Shown here piece by piece: positions 50,883 to 59,954 of a DNA stretch of 64,000 nt. Source of the DNA: Chitinophaga niabensis (GTDB taxonomy: Bacteria > Bacteroidota > Bacteroidia > Chitinophagales > Chitinophagaceae); the NCBI RefSeq assembly GCF_900129465.1, contig NZ_FSRA01000002.1, positions 1,178,001-1,242,000 of the forward strand, in the 5' to 3' direction. The translations under genes and the position numbers were made by a program. Numbering within the stretch: position 1 is the first letter of the stretch; every line of letters begins with the position of its first letter. The notes beneath the pieces are model-generated. The model saw only the letters and a program-made list of their open reading frames with translations. It had not been told where the DNA came from and did no database searches.

Positions 50883-50912
50883 CAAAGATGAAACTAATTT
50901 TCAGCAATCAAA
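50883..50912 (-). promoter_or_regulatory. Promoter of the 30-aa peptide unit
   Basis: On the minus strand TTTG (50912-50909) and CATCTTTG (50890-50883) are 18 bp apart, matching the TTTG/TAnnTTTG promoter at all but one position. Confidence 0.65.
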
Positions 50913-51045
50913 AACTTTAATGACGAAACGCATTGATCATTATTTGAATCACATAAATATTCACTTCAACGCGTAAAAACGATATTTAAAACAACACCTC
51001 ATTACTTCGAATCATTATTGAAATATATTGATCCCCAAAAACAGC

Positions 51046-51768
51046 ATGGAGCAAAATGTAATTTTAATCACCGGCGCTAACAGGGGATTAGGCCTGGAAA
51101 CAGCCCGTCAATTAGCAGCATTAGGGCACATTATTTTTCTTGGTGTAAGAAGTAAAGAGAAAGGAATGGATGCTATCCACAAAATAGAAAGCCTGCATCC
51201 CCTGATCCCTGTGATCATAGATCTGGAAGATGAAAATACTTTCAGCAATGCAGTAGATGGCATCACCAATACTTATGGAAGACTGGATGTATTAATTAAT
51301 AATGCGGGTGTTATGCTGGAGGAGGATATTATGAAAGACTCCACGGATAATGTACCAGTTGAAATATTAAAGCGTTCTTTTGAAACGAATTTCTTTGGTA
51401 CGGTTGCATTTACTAACCTGTTACTACCGCTCCTTATGAAGAGCAAAACACCGAGGATCGTGAATGTTTCTACTAATATGGGTTCCCTGTCCATGCGCTC
51501 AAACGGAGAGCCACTCCTGAAAACCTTTGCTTATAATACTACCAAAACAGCGCTCAACTCATACACGATCCACCTCGCCAATGCTTATGCAGGTACTTTT
51601 CTTAAAGTAAATTCTGCTTTCCCTGGTTGGGTAAAAACGGATATGGGTACAGAATGGGCTCCTATGGAAGTGTCAGAAGGGGCAGAAACCCTGGTTTGGC
51701 TGGCAACTTTGCCCAAAGAAGGCCCAAATGGCGGCTTTTTTCACAAAAAACAGCCTATTTCCTGGTAA
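51046..51768 (+). CDS. SDR family oxidoreductase
   Basis: From the ATG at 51046 (MEQNVILITGANRGLG) the product is 240 residues; an upstream TTG at 51028 is less likely. Motifs are TGANRGLGLETARQLA, LINNAGVMLE, the catalytic Ser in NVSTNMGS and YNTTKTALN. The GANRGLG loop and the C-terminal GWVKTDMG place it with carbonyl-reductase-like SDRs. The substrate is unknown. It is a single-gene unit. Confidence 0.92.
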   Translation: MEQNVILITGANRGLGLETARQLAALGHIIFLGVRSKEKGMDAIHKIESLHPLIPVIIDLEDENTFSNAVDGITNTYGRLDVLINNAGVMLEEDIMKDSTDNVPVEILKRSFETNFFGTVAFTNLLLPLLMKSKTPRIVNVSTNMGSLSMRSNGEPLLKTFAYNTTKTALNSYTIHLANAYAGTFLKVNSAFPGWVKTDMGTEWAPMEVSEGAETLVWLATLPKEGPNGGFFHKKQPISW

Positions 51769-51828
51769 TTTTGACATCTTCCTGACACTTAAGCGTTTAA
51801 ACAACAGTATCAAATAATAAATAATTTG

Positions 51829-51836
51829 TATCTTTG
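51829..51836 (+). promoter_or_regulatory. Bacteroidota -7 box TATCTTTG
   Basis: TATCTTTG matches TAnnTTTG and lies 58 bp before the L,D-transpeptidase start. A clear TTTG at -33 is not visible. Confidence 0.45.
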
Positions 51837-51894
51837 TAGACTGCAATAACATATCTGAAAAACCGTTTATTAACTAGTAAAAGCAATGTAGCGG

Positions 51895-52629
51895 ATGAAA
51901 ATAAGAGTTAGCAAAAAAAGATACATACTACCCTTCCTGTGCCTTACTTCACTGATGAGCCTGAAGGTTTCTTCCATAGGTAAAAAGAATACCGGTGTTG
52001 TAAAACATACTGTTGCAAAAGCAGTATCAGCCAATGCTATGTTGTATGATCAACTGGCTTTGGGAGCTTTGGGGCTTTCCCAACAGGCATATGAATATGC
52101 CCTGGCCGGATATGAGCGGCTGCTGGAGGAAGGTAAACTGAAGAACGATGATATCTTATCTATAGTAGATTTTAGCCTTCCCTCTTCTAAAAAACGCCTC
52201 TTTGTAATAGACCTTGCCTCCGGCAAACTGTTATTTAATTCACTGGTGTCTCACGGACGTAATTCCGGCAAGGACATGGCCACCAACTTCTCCAACTCCC
52301 AGGAAAGCTTTCAGAGCAGTCTTGGATTCTATGTTACCGGTAGTACTTATAGAGGTAAACATGGATATTCCTTAAAACTGGAAGGTGAGGAAGAAGGTAT
52401 TAATTCCAATGCCATGTCAAGAGGCATTGTGATGCATGCTGCCAGCTATGTGGATGAAAAGCTGGCCCGCCTGCAAGGTTACATTGGCCGCAGCCTTGGC
52501 TGCCCTGCTGTTCCGGTGAAGCTGCATAAAAAGATCATCAGCAGGATACAGAACGGCAGCTGCCTGTTTATGTACAGTCCTGACCAGAATTATATCAGTG
52601 CTTCCAAAATGCTGCAACACGCGGCGTAA
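51895..52629 (+). CDS. Murein L,D-transpeptidase catalytic domain protein
   Basis: The 244-residue protein has an N-terminal signal or anchor segment (about 8-30) and a YkuD_2-type catalytic domain: KRLFVIDLASGKLLFNSLVSHGRNSG, the active-site His in RGIVMHAASY, and the Cys in GRSLGCPAVP. It probably makes 3-3 cross-links or attaches proteins to peptidoglycan in the periplasm. The HAA...LGCPAV spacing is as expected for the family. Confidence 0.9.
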   Translation: MKIRVSKKRYILPFLCLTSLMSLKVSSIGKKNTGVVKHTVAKAVSANAMLYDQLALGALGLSQQAYEYALAGYERLLEEGKLKNDDILSIVDFSLPSSKKRLFVIDLASGKLLFNSLVSHGRNSGKDMATNFSNSQESFQSSLGFYVTGSTYRGKHGYSLKLEGEEEGINSNAMSRGIVMHAASYVDEKLARLQGYIGRSLGCPAVPVKLHKKIISRIQNGSCLFMYSPDQNYISASKMLQHAA

Positions 52630-52678
52630 CGGTTCATTTTAAACAGTTTGTCTATCTTACAGAGATAAACTGGCTACA

Positions 52679-54442
52679 ATGAAACGCTGCATTTTCCTAC
52701 TTCTTATATTTTTCGCCACTTCTGTACAGGCAGCGTATATCCGGATCAATCAACTCGGGTATCTTCCTGCGGGTATTAAAGTGGCTGTGTGGGGAAGCCT
52801 CACGGACGCAACGCTGCAATCATTTGAACTGCTGGACTCTGCTTCCGGCAAAGTAGTATTCAAGGCCGCCGCAGGAAAAGCATTCGGGAGTTATGGCCCT
52901 TTCAAACAATCTTACCGGCTGGACTTCTCTTCTTTTAAAACACCGGGTACTTATCAGCTGAGAACGGGCAATATTTCCTCCCCTTACTTTCGTATAGCCC
53001 GAAACGTGTACCAGGGTTCCGCTGATTTCTGCCTGCGTTATTTGCGCCAGCAACGTTGCGGCTTCAATCCTTTCCTCAAAGATTCCTGTCATACTTTTGA
53101 CGGTTATACACTCTACGGCCCCATGCCGGATAGTACACATATCAATGCAATAGGCGGCTGGCACGATGCGAGTGATTATCTCCAATATTCTACCACCTCT
53201 GCAAATACTGCTTATCATTTACTGGCAGCCTACCGGGATTTTCCGAAAGTATTTGGTGATCAGCATGATGCCAATGGTCTGCCAGGCAAGAACAGCACAG
53301 CAGATGTATTGGATGAAGCACGCTGGGGACTGGATTGGTTACTGAGAATGCATCCACAGGATGATTGGCTCTTTAACCAGATCGCAGACGACAGGGACCA
53401 TAAAGGCATGCGTATTCCGGGGCTGGACCCATTCTATGGAAGAGGTTTTGAAAGGCCGGTTTATTTTTGCTCAGGAGAACCACAGGTGCAGGGTGTGAAA
53501 TATAACAAGATGAATAAAAGTACCGGTGTAGCTTCTACAGCCGGAAAATTCTCCAGTGCTTTCTCTTTGGCCTATTCCCTCTTTCAGAAAAATGACCCCG
53601 TTTATGCCAGCCAATTATTAAAACGTGCCAATACTGCTTATAGCTTAGGCGTGAAAAAGCCCGGTGTACAGCAGACCGCATCTGTATTGTCCCCTTACAT
53701 CTATGCGGAAGATAATTGGACGGATGATATGGAGCTCGCAGCGGCACAGCTTTTTGCTGTTACAAAAAAACAGGCCTTCTTAAAAGAAGGGCAGGCGTAT
53801 GCAGCGAAAGAAACGGTTACTCCCTGGCTGGGCAAAGACACGGCGAGCCATTATCAATGGTATCCGTTCATTAATATCGGGCATTACGAATTAGCGAAAC
53901 ATTCTAAAGGAACTGCAAAACAACAGCTTGTTCAATATTATAGGACCGGGGTGGAAAGGGTTTGGGAAAAGGCAAAAGAGAATGCCTTTTACCGTGGCGT
54001 GCCTTTCATCTGGTGCAGCAATAATCTGACCACTTCATTTGCCATCCAGTGTTACTGGTATCAACAACTCAGCGGGGACGCTTCTTTTGCTGCATTGGCA
54101 CAGGCAAATTTTGACTGGCTCTTTGGTTGTAATCCCTGGGGAACCAGTATGGTATATGGTTTACCGGCAAACGGCGATACACCTGTAGACCCGCATTCTG
54201 CTTTTACCCATCTGAAGAATTACCCGATTGATGGGGGCTTAGTGGATGGCCCTGTATATGGTACTATTTATAACAGTCTTATTGGCATCCGCTTAGCAGA
54301 TCCTGATGAGTATGCCGCTTTTCAAAGTAGCCTGGTTGTATACCATGACGATTACGGAGATTACAGTACCAACGAACCTACCATGGATGGTACGGCTTCA
54401 TTGATCTACCTGCTGGCATTAAAAGAAAATGAAGGCAATTAA
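52679..54442 (+). CDS. GH9 family glycoside hydrolase, exported
   Basis: The 587-residue protein has a signal peptide (MKRCIFLLLIFFATSVQA), an N-terminal Ig-like CelD_N domain (20-105, YIRINQLGYLPAGIKVAVW) and an (alpha/alpha)6 GH9 domain. The catalytic Asp pair lies in IGGWHDASDYLQYS. A C-terminal NPWGTSMVYG and DPHSAF block and the acid Glu in STNEPTMDG complete the set. GH9 enzymes are mostly cellulases, but some are exo-glucosaminidases. With nagA and a SusCD pair nearby, an amino-sugar substrate is plausible. Its end overlaps the convergent sigma gene by 24 bp. Confidence 0.9.
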   Translation: MKRCIFLLLIFFATSVQAAYIRINQLGYLPAGIKVAVWGSLTDATLQSFELLDSASGKVVFKAAAGKAFGSYGPFKQSYRLDFSSFKTPGTYQLRTGNISSPYFRIARNVYQGSADFCLRYLRQQRCGFNPFLKDSCHTFDGYTLYGPMPDSTHINAIGGWHDASDYLQYSTTSANTAYHLLAAYRDFPKVFGDQHDANGLPGKNSTADVLDEARWGLDWLLRMHPQDDWLFNQIADDRDHKGMRIPGLDPFYGRGFERPVYFCSGEPQVQGVKYNKMNKSTGVASTAGKFSSAFSLAYSLFQKNDPVYASQLLKRANTAYSLGVKKPGVQQTASVLSPYIYAEDNWTDDMELAAAQLFAVTKKQAFLKEGQAYAAKETVTPWLGKDTASHYQWYPFINIGHYELAKHSKGTAKQQLVQYYRTGVERVWEKAKENAFYRGVPFIWCSNNLTTSFAIQCYWYQQLSGDASFAALAQANFDWLFGCNPWGTSMVYGLPANGDTPVDPHSAFTHLKNYPIDGGLVDGPVYGTIYNSLIGIRLADPDEYAAFQSSLVVYHDDYGDYSTNEPTMDGTASLIYLLALKENEGN

Positions 54443-54964
54443 AAGCGGGGTCCTTTGCAAACCACTCCGGAGGAGCCGTAATGCTTTGCGCATATGCTGT
54501 TCTACGGTGTTCACGGAGATGCCGGAACGTTCCGCGATCTCTTTATTGCTGAGTTCTTCAGAGCGGCTTAATAAAAATACCTGGCGGCATTTTTCCGGTA
54601 ATTGCTGAATGGCATCGGACACCTGGAGGGTTAATTCCTTATGGGAAAGATAGGATTCCACATCATTGCTGATAGCAGGAGGCCGGGTTTCCTGGTATAC
54701 TTCGTATTTATGATGGATGAACTGGCGATGCAGGTAGTTCAGCACGCGGTTGCGCAACGCAGTGAAAATATAAGCCTTGAAAGAGGTGTGAATATCCAGT
54801 CGGTCTTTCCTTTCCAGTAACTCCAGGAAAACTTCCTGTACAAATTCGCGGGCAGTTTCTTTGTTACCGGTCTTTTCATATGCTTTCTTCAGTAACATCA
54901 CGGCATAACGTTGGTATAAGGCGTCAAATGCAGCCTGATCGCCCTTTTTCCATGAGGAGAGCAA
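54419..54964 (-). CDS. ECF sigma factor, FecI/SusC-linked type
   Basis: The coordinates use the TTG at 54964 (181 residues). However, the family-conserved HTDVELLSSWKKGDQ runs across this codon: HTDVE lies upstream in frame, open back to 55040, with no ATG, GTG or TTG. The true start may be a rarer codon such as ATT near 54997. Region 2 (FVQEVFLELLERKDRLDIHTSFKAYIFTALRNRVLNYL) and region 4 (LPEKCRQVFLLSRSEELSNKEIAERSGISVNTVEQHMRKAL) are complete. It would be controlled by the divergent FecR-like protein and drive the SusC/SusD genes. Confidence 0.9.
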   Translation of the reverse strand: MLSSWKKGDQAAFDALYQRYAVMLLKKAYEKTGNKETAREFVQEVFLELLERKDRLDIHTSFKAYIFTALRNRVLNYLHRQFIHHKYEVYQETRPPAISNDVESYLSHKELTLQVSDAIQQLPEKCRQVFLLSRSEELSNKEIAERSGISVNTVEQHMRKALRLLRSGLQRTPLLIAFIFF

Positions 54965-55157
54965 CTCTACGTCCGTATGGTGTGTGTACTGTGGAATAGA
55001 CCCTGAAATTTTGCGTAAGTTAAATGTAAGGAAATTTAAGCGCTAATTTTCCAAGGAAAATAGGATTTCATGAAAGAATAATATTTTTTTCAGGGGAGTA
55101 ACGGTTTGTTTTTTATTGTTTGTCCTTGTATAATGACGGAGGTCTCAATTCCCACTT

Positions 55158-56141
55158 ATGAGCTTGTTAGATGTTAAAGAACTATTAGAAAAATACAAAT
55201 CCGGCACCTGTACGCCAGAGGAATTACAAGCTTTGGAAAGCTGGTACGAAACCTGGCAGCACCCGGAAGCGGAATCGCTGCAATGGCGGCCGGATGAGGA
55301 ATTGGCACAGGAACTACTGCAGGATTTTACAGATTACCGCCGCAGAAAGGAAACCCTTTTCCGCAGCGGCTCCCGTCATATCTGGCTGCGTGTAGCGGCT
55401 GTTCTGGTCCCCATTGTTGGGATCGGCGTTTTATTGTGGTTCACCCGTCCTTCTGCAAAAGAGCAGGGTAGCGCCAGCCAGATGCTGGCAGTTTCTCCGG
55501 ATGTGCCGGAAAGTAAACGTTTCATCCTGCTGCCGGATAGCAGTACTGTTGTATTGCGTGAAGGCAGCAGCCTCATATATCCTGCTTCATTTAATGGGAA
55601 AAGCAGGGAAGTAACACTCAAAGGAGAGGGTTATTTTGATATCCGGCACCAGCCGGGTAAACCATTTGTGATCCATTCCGGAAGATTGCTGACCACTGTA
55701 CTGGGAACAGCCTTTAATATCAAAGCCTATCCGGACCAGTCTTCGGTTACAGTTACTGTTACACGGGGTAAAGTGAAAATAGAAGATGAGCAGAGCCGCG
55801 AATTGCTCGGCATACTTTTACCGGATCAGCAAATTGTTTACGAGAACAAAGTAGCGGCTACTAAAGTGGTGAAAGCGGAAGAAACCGTTGCATGGCTGAA
55901 AAAAGGCATGGACTTTAATTCTATACCATTCGAGGATATCGCTAAACAGATAGGCGAACAATACCAGGTACCCATACGATTTGCTAACCCTGCTCTCCGC
56001 CAGTGCAGGATCCGCGCCACTTTTGAAGGAACAGAATCACTTGACAAGGTCTTATACATTTTATGTACCGTTGGAAACGCTTCTTATATCGTGGAAGAAA
56101 ACGAAGTGATCATCGACGGGAAGGGATGTACTGACAAATAG
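55158..56141 (+). CDS. FecR-type anti-sigma factor
   Basis: The 327-residue protein has a cytosolic N-terminus that binds sigma (1-75), one transmembrane helix (about 76-95, RVAAVLVPIVGIGVLLWF), and a periplasmic FecR domain (SKRFILLPDSSTVVLREGSSLIYPASF, GEGYFDIRHQPGKPFVIHSG, VLGTAFNIKAY) plus a C-terminal DUF4974-like part (IRATFEGTESLDKVLYIL). It relays a signal from the STN domain of the downstream SusC to the ECF sigma factor encoded divergently. Confidence 0.94.
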   Translation: MSLLDVKELLEKYKSGTCTPEELQALESWYETWQHPEAESLQWRPDEELAQELLQDFTDYRRRKETLFRSGSRHIWLRVAAVLVPIVGIGVLLWFTRPSAKEQGSASQMLAVSPDVPESKRFILLPDSSTVVLREGSSLIYPASFNGKSREVTLKGEGYFDIRHQPGKPFVIHSGRLLTTVLGTAFNIKAYPDQSSVTVTVTRGKVKIEDEQSRELLGILLPDQQIVYENKVAATKVVKAEETVAWLKKGMDFNSIPFEDIAKQIGEQYQVPIRFANPALRQCRIRATFEGTESLDKVLYILCTVGNASYIVEENEVIIDGKGCTDK

Positions 56142-56230
56142 GGAAAATTCACTAATACCACTTTACCAAAATCTTTTTCCATGAGCTGGATCACGCGTCC
56201 GCCGTCTTAAACTTGTTTTTCAGACAAAAA

Positions 56231-56268
56231 AATTCCCCTCCGTACTGTGGAAGGTCCGGGAGGGGATT
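56231..56268 (+). other. Hairpin in the leader of the second susC gene
   Basis: AATTCCCCTCC (56231-56241) pairs with GGAGGGGATT (56259-56268) with a loop of 17 nt. It lies between the FecR stop and the SusC start and lacks a T tract, so it may modulate expression of the transporter. Confidence 0.5.
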
Positions 56269-56327
56269 CGCTTAGAACATTAAACAGCCCTAAGGCTATT
56301 CTTCATCATTCTAAACAATTGCAAAAT

Positions 56328-59300
56328 ATGCAAAAATCAGCGGTTTTTGCTACAGGGCGACTTATGTCTGCACTGTCTCTAGCAGTTTATTCCTCGCAAA
56401 TGCGTTTCTTTATGAGATTAAGCCTCTCCACCATCATTTGTATGCTGGTTAGCTTTCAGCTTCTTTGGGCAGTTTCCGGCAAAGGCCAGGCGCTCGAGGA
56501 GAAGAAGATCACCATGGAGGTTACCGACGCCACCTTGGAAAAAGCGTTAACGCAGGTCGAAAAGCTTTCCGGCTTTCGCATTGCTTTTGCCTCTGAACTC
56601 GTGGAACGTTCAGGGCGGGTATCCCTCCAATATGCCACCCGGAGTGTGGGCGCCACACTCAGCGCTTTACTCAAACCAGCCGGCCTGGGATATAAATTAA
56701 CAGACAACACGATCATGATCGTAGCCCGCCATGAACAACCGGCTGAGCTTACCCCTTCAATGGTTGCGGATTCTGTTGTTACCCTCAAAGGAAAGGTGAC
56801 GGATGAATCCGGCGTACCTATGCCGGGTGTTTCTGTAAGGATCCAGAACACTACTAAAGGAGTGTACACAGATGCGGACGGGGTTTTTACCCTTGCCGCC
56901 AATCGTGGACAGGTGGTGATCTTTAGTTCCATCGGAGCTATCCAGCAGGAAGTAGTGGTAGGAAAAGCAACAGTGATCAATGTAATACTGAAAAGTGATA
57001 ACCGTAAACTGGACGATGTGGTGATCGTAGGGTATGGTACCCAAAAGAAAGCCAACTTAACCGGTGCTGTAACTTCTGTTGATATTAATAAAACATTGAA
57101 CTCCAGGCCGATCTCTGATATAGGCCGTGGATTACAGGGAACCGTGCCCGGTTTAACCATCACTTCTGCAAGTGGAGATCTGGGCAGGAATCCTGCCATC
57201 CGTTTAAGGGGTATGGCGGGCTCACTGAATACGGGTGCTGCAGGTGCCCAACCTTTGATCCTGGTGGACAACGTAGAGATGCCCAATCTGCAAATGATCA
57301 ACCCGCAGGATATTGAATCCATCTCCGTATTGAAAGATGCGGCATCCACCTCCATTTATGGTGCCCGCGCTGCCTGGGGTGTGATCCTGATCACTACCAA
57401 ATCAGGTAAAACAGGCGCACCTGCCAGGGTAAATTATTCCAATAACTTTTCCTGGAGCCAGCCCACCACTATGCCTAAAATAGCAGGAGCCGCGGCCGGA
57501 GCAGAAGCTATGTTCGCAGCTTATTTAAGACAGGAGCCTAATAAAGCGTTCTTTGGCACACTCGGAATGGGCTTTGACAGAGAAGGCATTGAGAAAATGA
57601 AACAATGGGAAAAGGATTTTGGTGGTAAAGAGCTGGGAGATTCCATGGTAATGGGCCGCGATTTTGAGATCAAAAATGGTCTGCTCTATTTTTATCGTCC
57701 ATGGGATGTTGGTAAAAAATACATGAAAGACTGGACCATGATGCAAAAACATGATCTGTCTTTCAGCGGAGGTGGAGAAAAAACAACCTACAACCTGAGT
57801 CTCGGATACCTTAATCAAAGTGGGGTATTGAAATTTAAAACGGATAAATTTCAAAGATATAATGCCACTTTATCTGTGAATTCCGCAGTAAAGGACTGGC
57901 TGGATGTAAGAGGAAAGATCATGATGAACCAGTCTAAGTTCGAAACACCGATGTCTTATTCCGGCGCACAGTTGGGTCCCTGGTATTATCTCTATCGCTG
58001 GCCGGTGATCTATCCTTATGGTACATATAAGGGTAAACCTTTCCGCAGTGCTTTAACAGAAGTGCAGCAGGCAAATATGGATGAAACAAAATCTACTTTC
58101 AACAGGGTACAAATAGGTGGTACACTTAAGCCATTGAAAGACCTGACCATTGATGTGGATTATACCTATTCTGCCACTAATACGCATTTCCGCACTGTTG
58201 GCGGACCTACGGCAGGTATTAACTTCTGGGCTAACCCTACGCAGTTGCAATACTTCGATAATTATCAGGATGTTTCCTGGGATCGTGTAAGGTATGTTTC
58301 TTCCTGGAATGACTGGAATACAGGCCGTGCTTTTGCCACTTACAAGAAAGATTTTTCTGATCATCATTTTAAAGTGATTGCAGGAATGGATGTGGATCTT
58401 TATAAATACACATCCCAAACTTCAGAAAGAAGGACCCTTATTGATCCGAACCTGGGAGAAATTCCACTCGCCACCGGAGATCAATTTGCCGGAGGGGGCC
58501 GTGATCAATGGGCGACCAACGGTTACTTTGCCCGTATCAACTATGATTATAAGAACAAGTTCCTGTTTGAGATCAATGGGCGTTATGACGGATCTTCCAG
58601 ATTCCCCAAAAACGACCTGTATGGATTTTTCCCTTCAGCATCTGCAGGATATGTGATCACGGAGGAGAAGTTCATGGACTTTGCAAAACCAATATTGTCC
58701 TTCTTCAAACTCAGGGCTTCTTATGGGTCCTTAGGTAATCAGAATGTAGGAGATTACCAGTTTATACCTACTATGTCCACACCGCTTTCTGGCTGGTTGA
58801 TAGGAAATACTAACCAGGTAACAGTAAGTACACCCCAACTGGTTTCCAGGAGCTTAACCTGGGAAACGGTGACCACTACTGATTTTGGCGTGGATGCCAG
58901 GTTCTTTAATAATGCGCTTGGAATCACATTTGACTGGTATAACAGAACCACCAGCAATATGCTCAGTGGAGGTGTTACTTTGCCGAGTTCTTTTGGTGGA
59001 AATACGCCTAAGCGGAATTTTGGGGAAATGCAAACCAAAGGATGGGAACTGGCTATCGATTATAACCATTCGTTTGATAATGGTCTGCGCTTTAATGTGC
59101 TGGCCACATTGACTGACTTCAAAGAAACGATCACCCATTATGCCGGCTCTAAATTGCTGGCCAATAACTACGAAGGTAAAACGATCGGCGAAATATGGGG
59201 TTATCAGACAGACCGCCTTTTCCAGGAAAGCGACTTCACCAAACAAAATGGTGTATGGGTGCCCAAGCAGGGTATCGCAGATCAGACCGTTCTTGGAGGA

Positions 59301-59936
59301 ACCCAACCCTGGTTCTATTTCCAGCCGGGTGATGTAAAGTATGTAGACCGTAACGGAGACGGAAAAGTAACGCCCGGGGCTTCTTCATTGGATGATTTTG
59401 GAGATATGATGGTGATCGGTAACTCAACACCACGCTATCAGTATGGCATCCGCCTGGGTGCCGACTGGAAAGGGATTGATTTCAGCGTATTTATACAGGG
59501 AGTAGGGAAAAGAGAGTTATGGCCTTCCGGACCTTTATTCATTCCAGGTTTTGGAACGGATTCCTGGTATGATCATCATCTGGACTATTGGACGCCAACC
59601 AACACAGGTGCCTATTATCCACAACCTACTTTTACAGCAGGGTCTAATGTTACGCGCAACTTCCAGCGCCAGAGCCGTTATTTGCTAGACATGTCTTATA
59701 CCCGTTTGAAAAACATTTCACTGGGTTATACGCTTCCTGTAAATCTTAGTAACAGAGCCCATATCAAACAGGCTCGTATTTATGTAAGTGGAGAAAACCT
59801 GTTCACATGGGATAATTTACAGATCCCGCTGGACCCGGAAATTGATTATACGCCGGAACAAACAGATCCTACCGCGTTTGGGCGTACCTATCCTTTCCGC
59901 AAGGAAATTTCATTTGGCCTTCAACTTACTTTCTAA
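56328..59936 (+). CDS. SusC/RagA-family TonB-dependent receptor with STN signalling domain
   Basis: From the ATG at 56328 (MQKSAVFATGR) the protein has 1202 residues; a GTG at 56247 would only add an unsupported extension. After the signal region comes an STN domain (about 60-130, MEVTDATLEKALTQVEKLSGF), then a carboxypeptidase-like domain (LKGKVTDESGVPMPGVSVRIQN), the DDVVIVGYG box, plug (IRLRGMAGSLN, VLKDAASTSIYGARAAWGV) and barrel. The STN domain marks it as the transducer that signals to the FecR/ECF pair immediately upstream. Its glycan is unknown; nagA downstream hints at GlcNAc. Confidence 0.96.
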   Translation: MQKSAVFATGRLMSALSLAVYSSQMRFFMRLSLSTIICMLVSFQLLWAVSGKGQALEEKKITMEVTDATLEKALTQVEKLSGFRIAFASELVERSGRVSLQYATRSVGATLSALLKPAGLGYKLTDNTIMIVARHEQPAELTPSMVADSVVTLKGKVTDESGVPMPGVSVRIQNTTKGVYTDADGVFTLAANRGQVVIFSSIGAIQQEVVVGKATVINVILKSDNRKLDDVVIVGYGTQKKANLTGAVTSVDINKTLNSRPISDIGRGLQGTVPGLTITSASGDLGRNPAIRLRGMAGSLNTGAAGAQPLILVDNVEMPNLQMINPQDIESISVLKDAASTSIYGARAAWGVILITTKSGKTGAPARVNYSNNFSWSQPTTMPKIAGAAAGAEAMFAAYLRQEPNKAFFGTLGMGFDREGIEKMKQWEKDFGGKELGDSMVMGRDFEIKNGLLYFYRPWDVGKKYMKDWTMMQKHDLSFSGGGEKTTYNLSLGYLNQSGVLKFKTDKFQRYNATLSVNSAVKDWLDVRGKIMMNQSKFETPMSYSGAQLGPWYYLYRWPVIYPYGTYKGKPFRSALTEVQQANMDETKSTFNRVQIGGTLKPLKDLTIDVDYTYSATNTHFRTVGGPTAGINFWANPTQLQYFDNYQDVSWDRVRYVSSWNDWNTGRAFATYKKDFSDHHFKVIAGMDVDLYKYTSQTSERRTLIDPNLGEIPLATGDQFAGGGRDQWATNGYFARINYDYKNKFLFEINGRYDGSSRFPKNDLYGFFPSASAGYVITEEKFMDFAKPILSFFKLRASYGSLGNQNVGDYQFIPTMSTPLSGWLIGNTNQVTVSTPQLVSRSLTWETVTTTDFGVDARFFNNALGITFDWYNRTTSNMLSGGVTLPSSFGGNTPKRNFGEMQTKGWELAIDYNHSFDNGLRFNVLATLTDFKETITHYAGSKLLANNYEGKTIGEIWGYQTDRLFQESDFTKQNGVWVPKQGIADQTVLGGTQPWFYFQPGDVKYVDRNGDGKVTPGASSLDDFGDMMVIGNSTPRYQYGIRLGADWKGIDFSVFIQGVGKRELWPSGPLFIPGFGTDSWYDHHLDYWTPTNTGAYYPQPTFTAGSNVTRNFQRQSRYLLDMSYTRLKNISLGYTLPVNLSNRAHIKQARIYVSGENLFTWDNLQIPLDPEIDYTPEQTDPTAFGRTYPFRKEISFGLQLTF

Positions 59937-59954
59937 AACACAAATCTGGATCTT

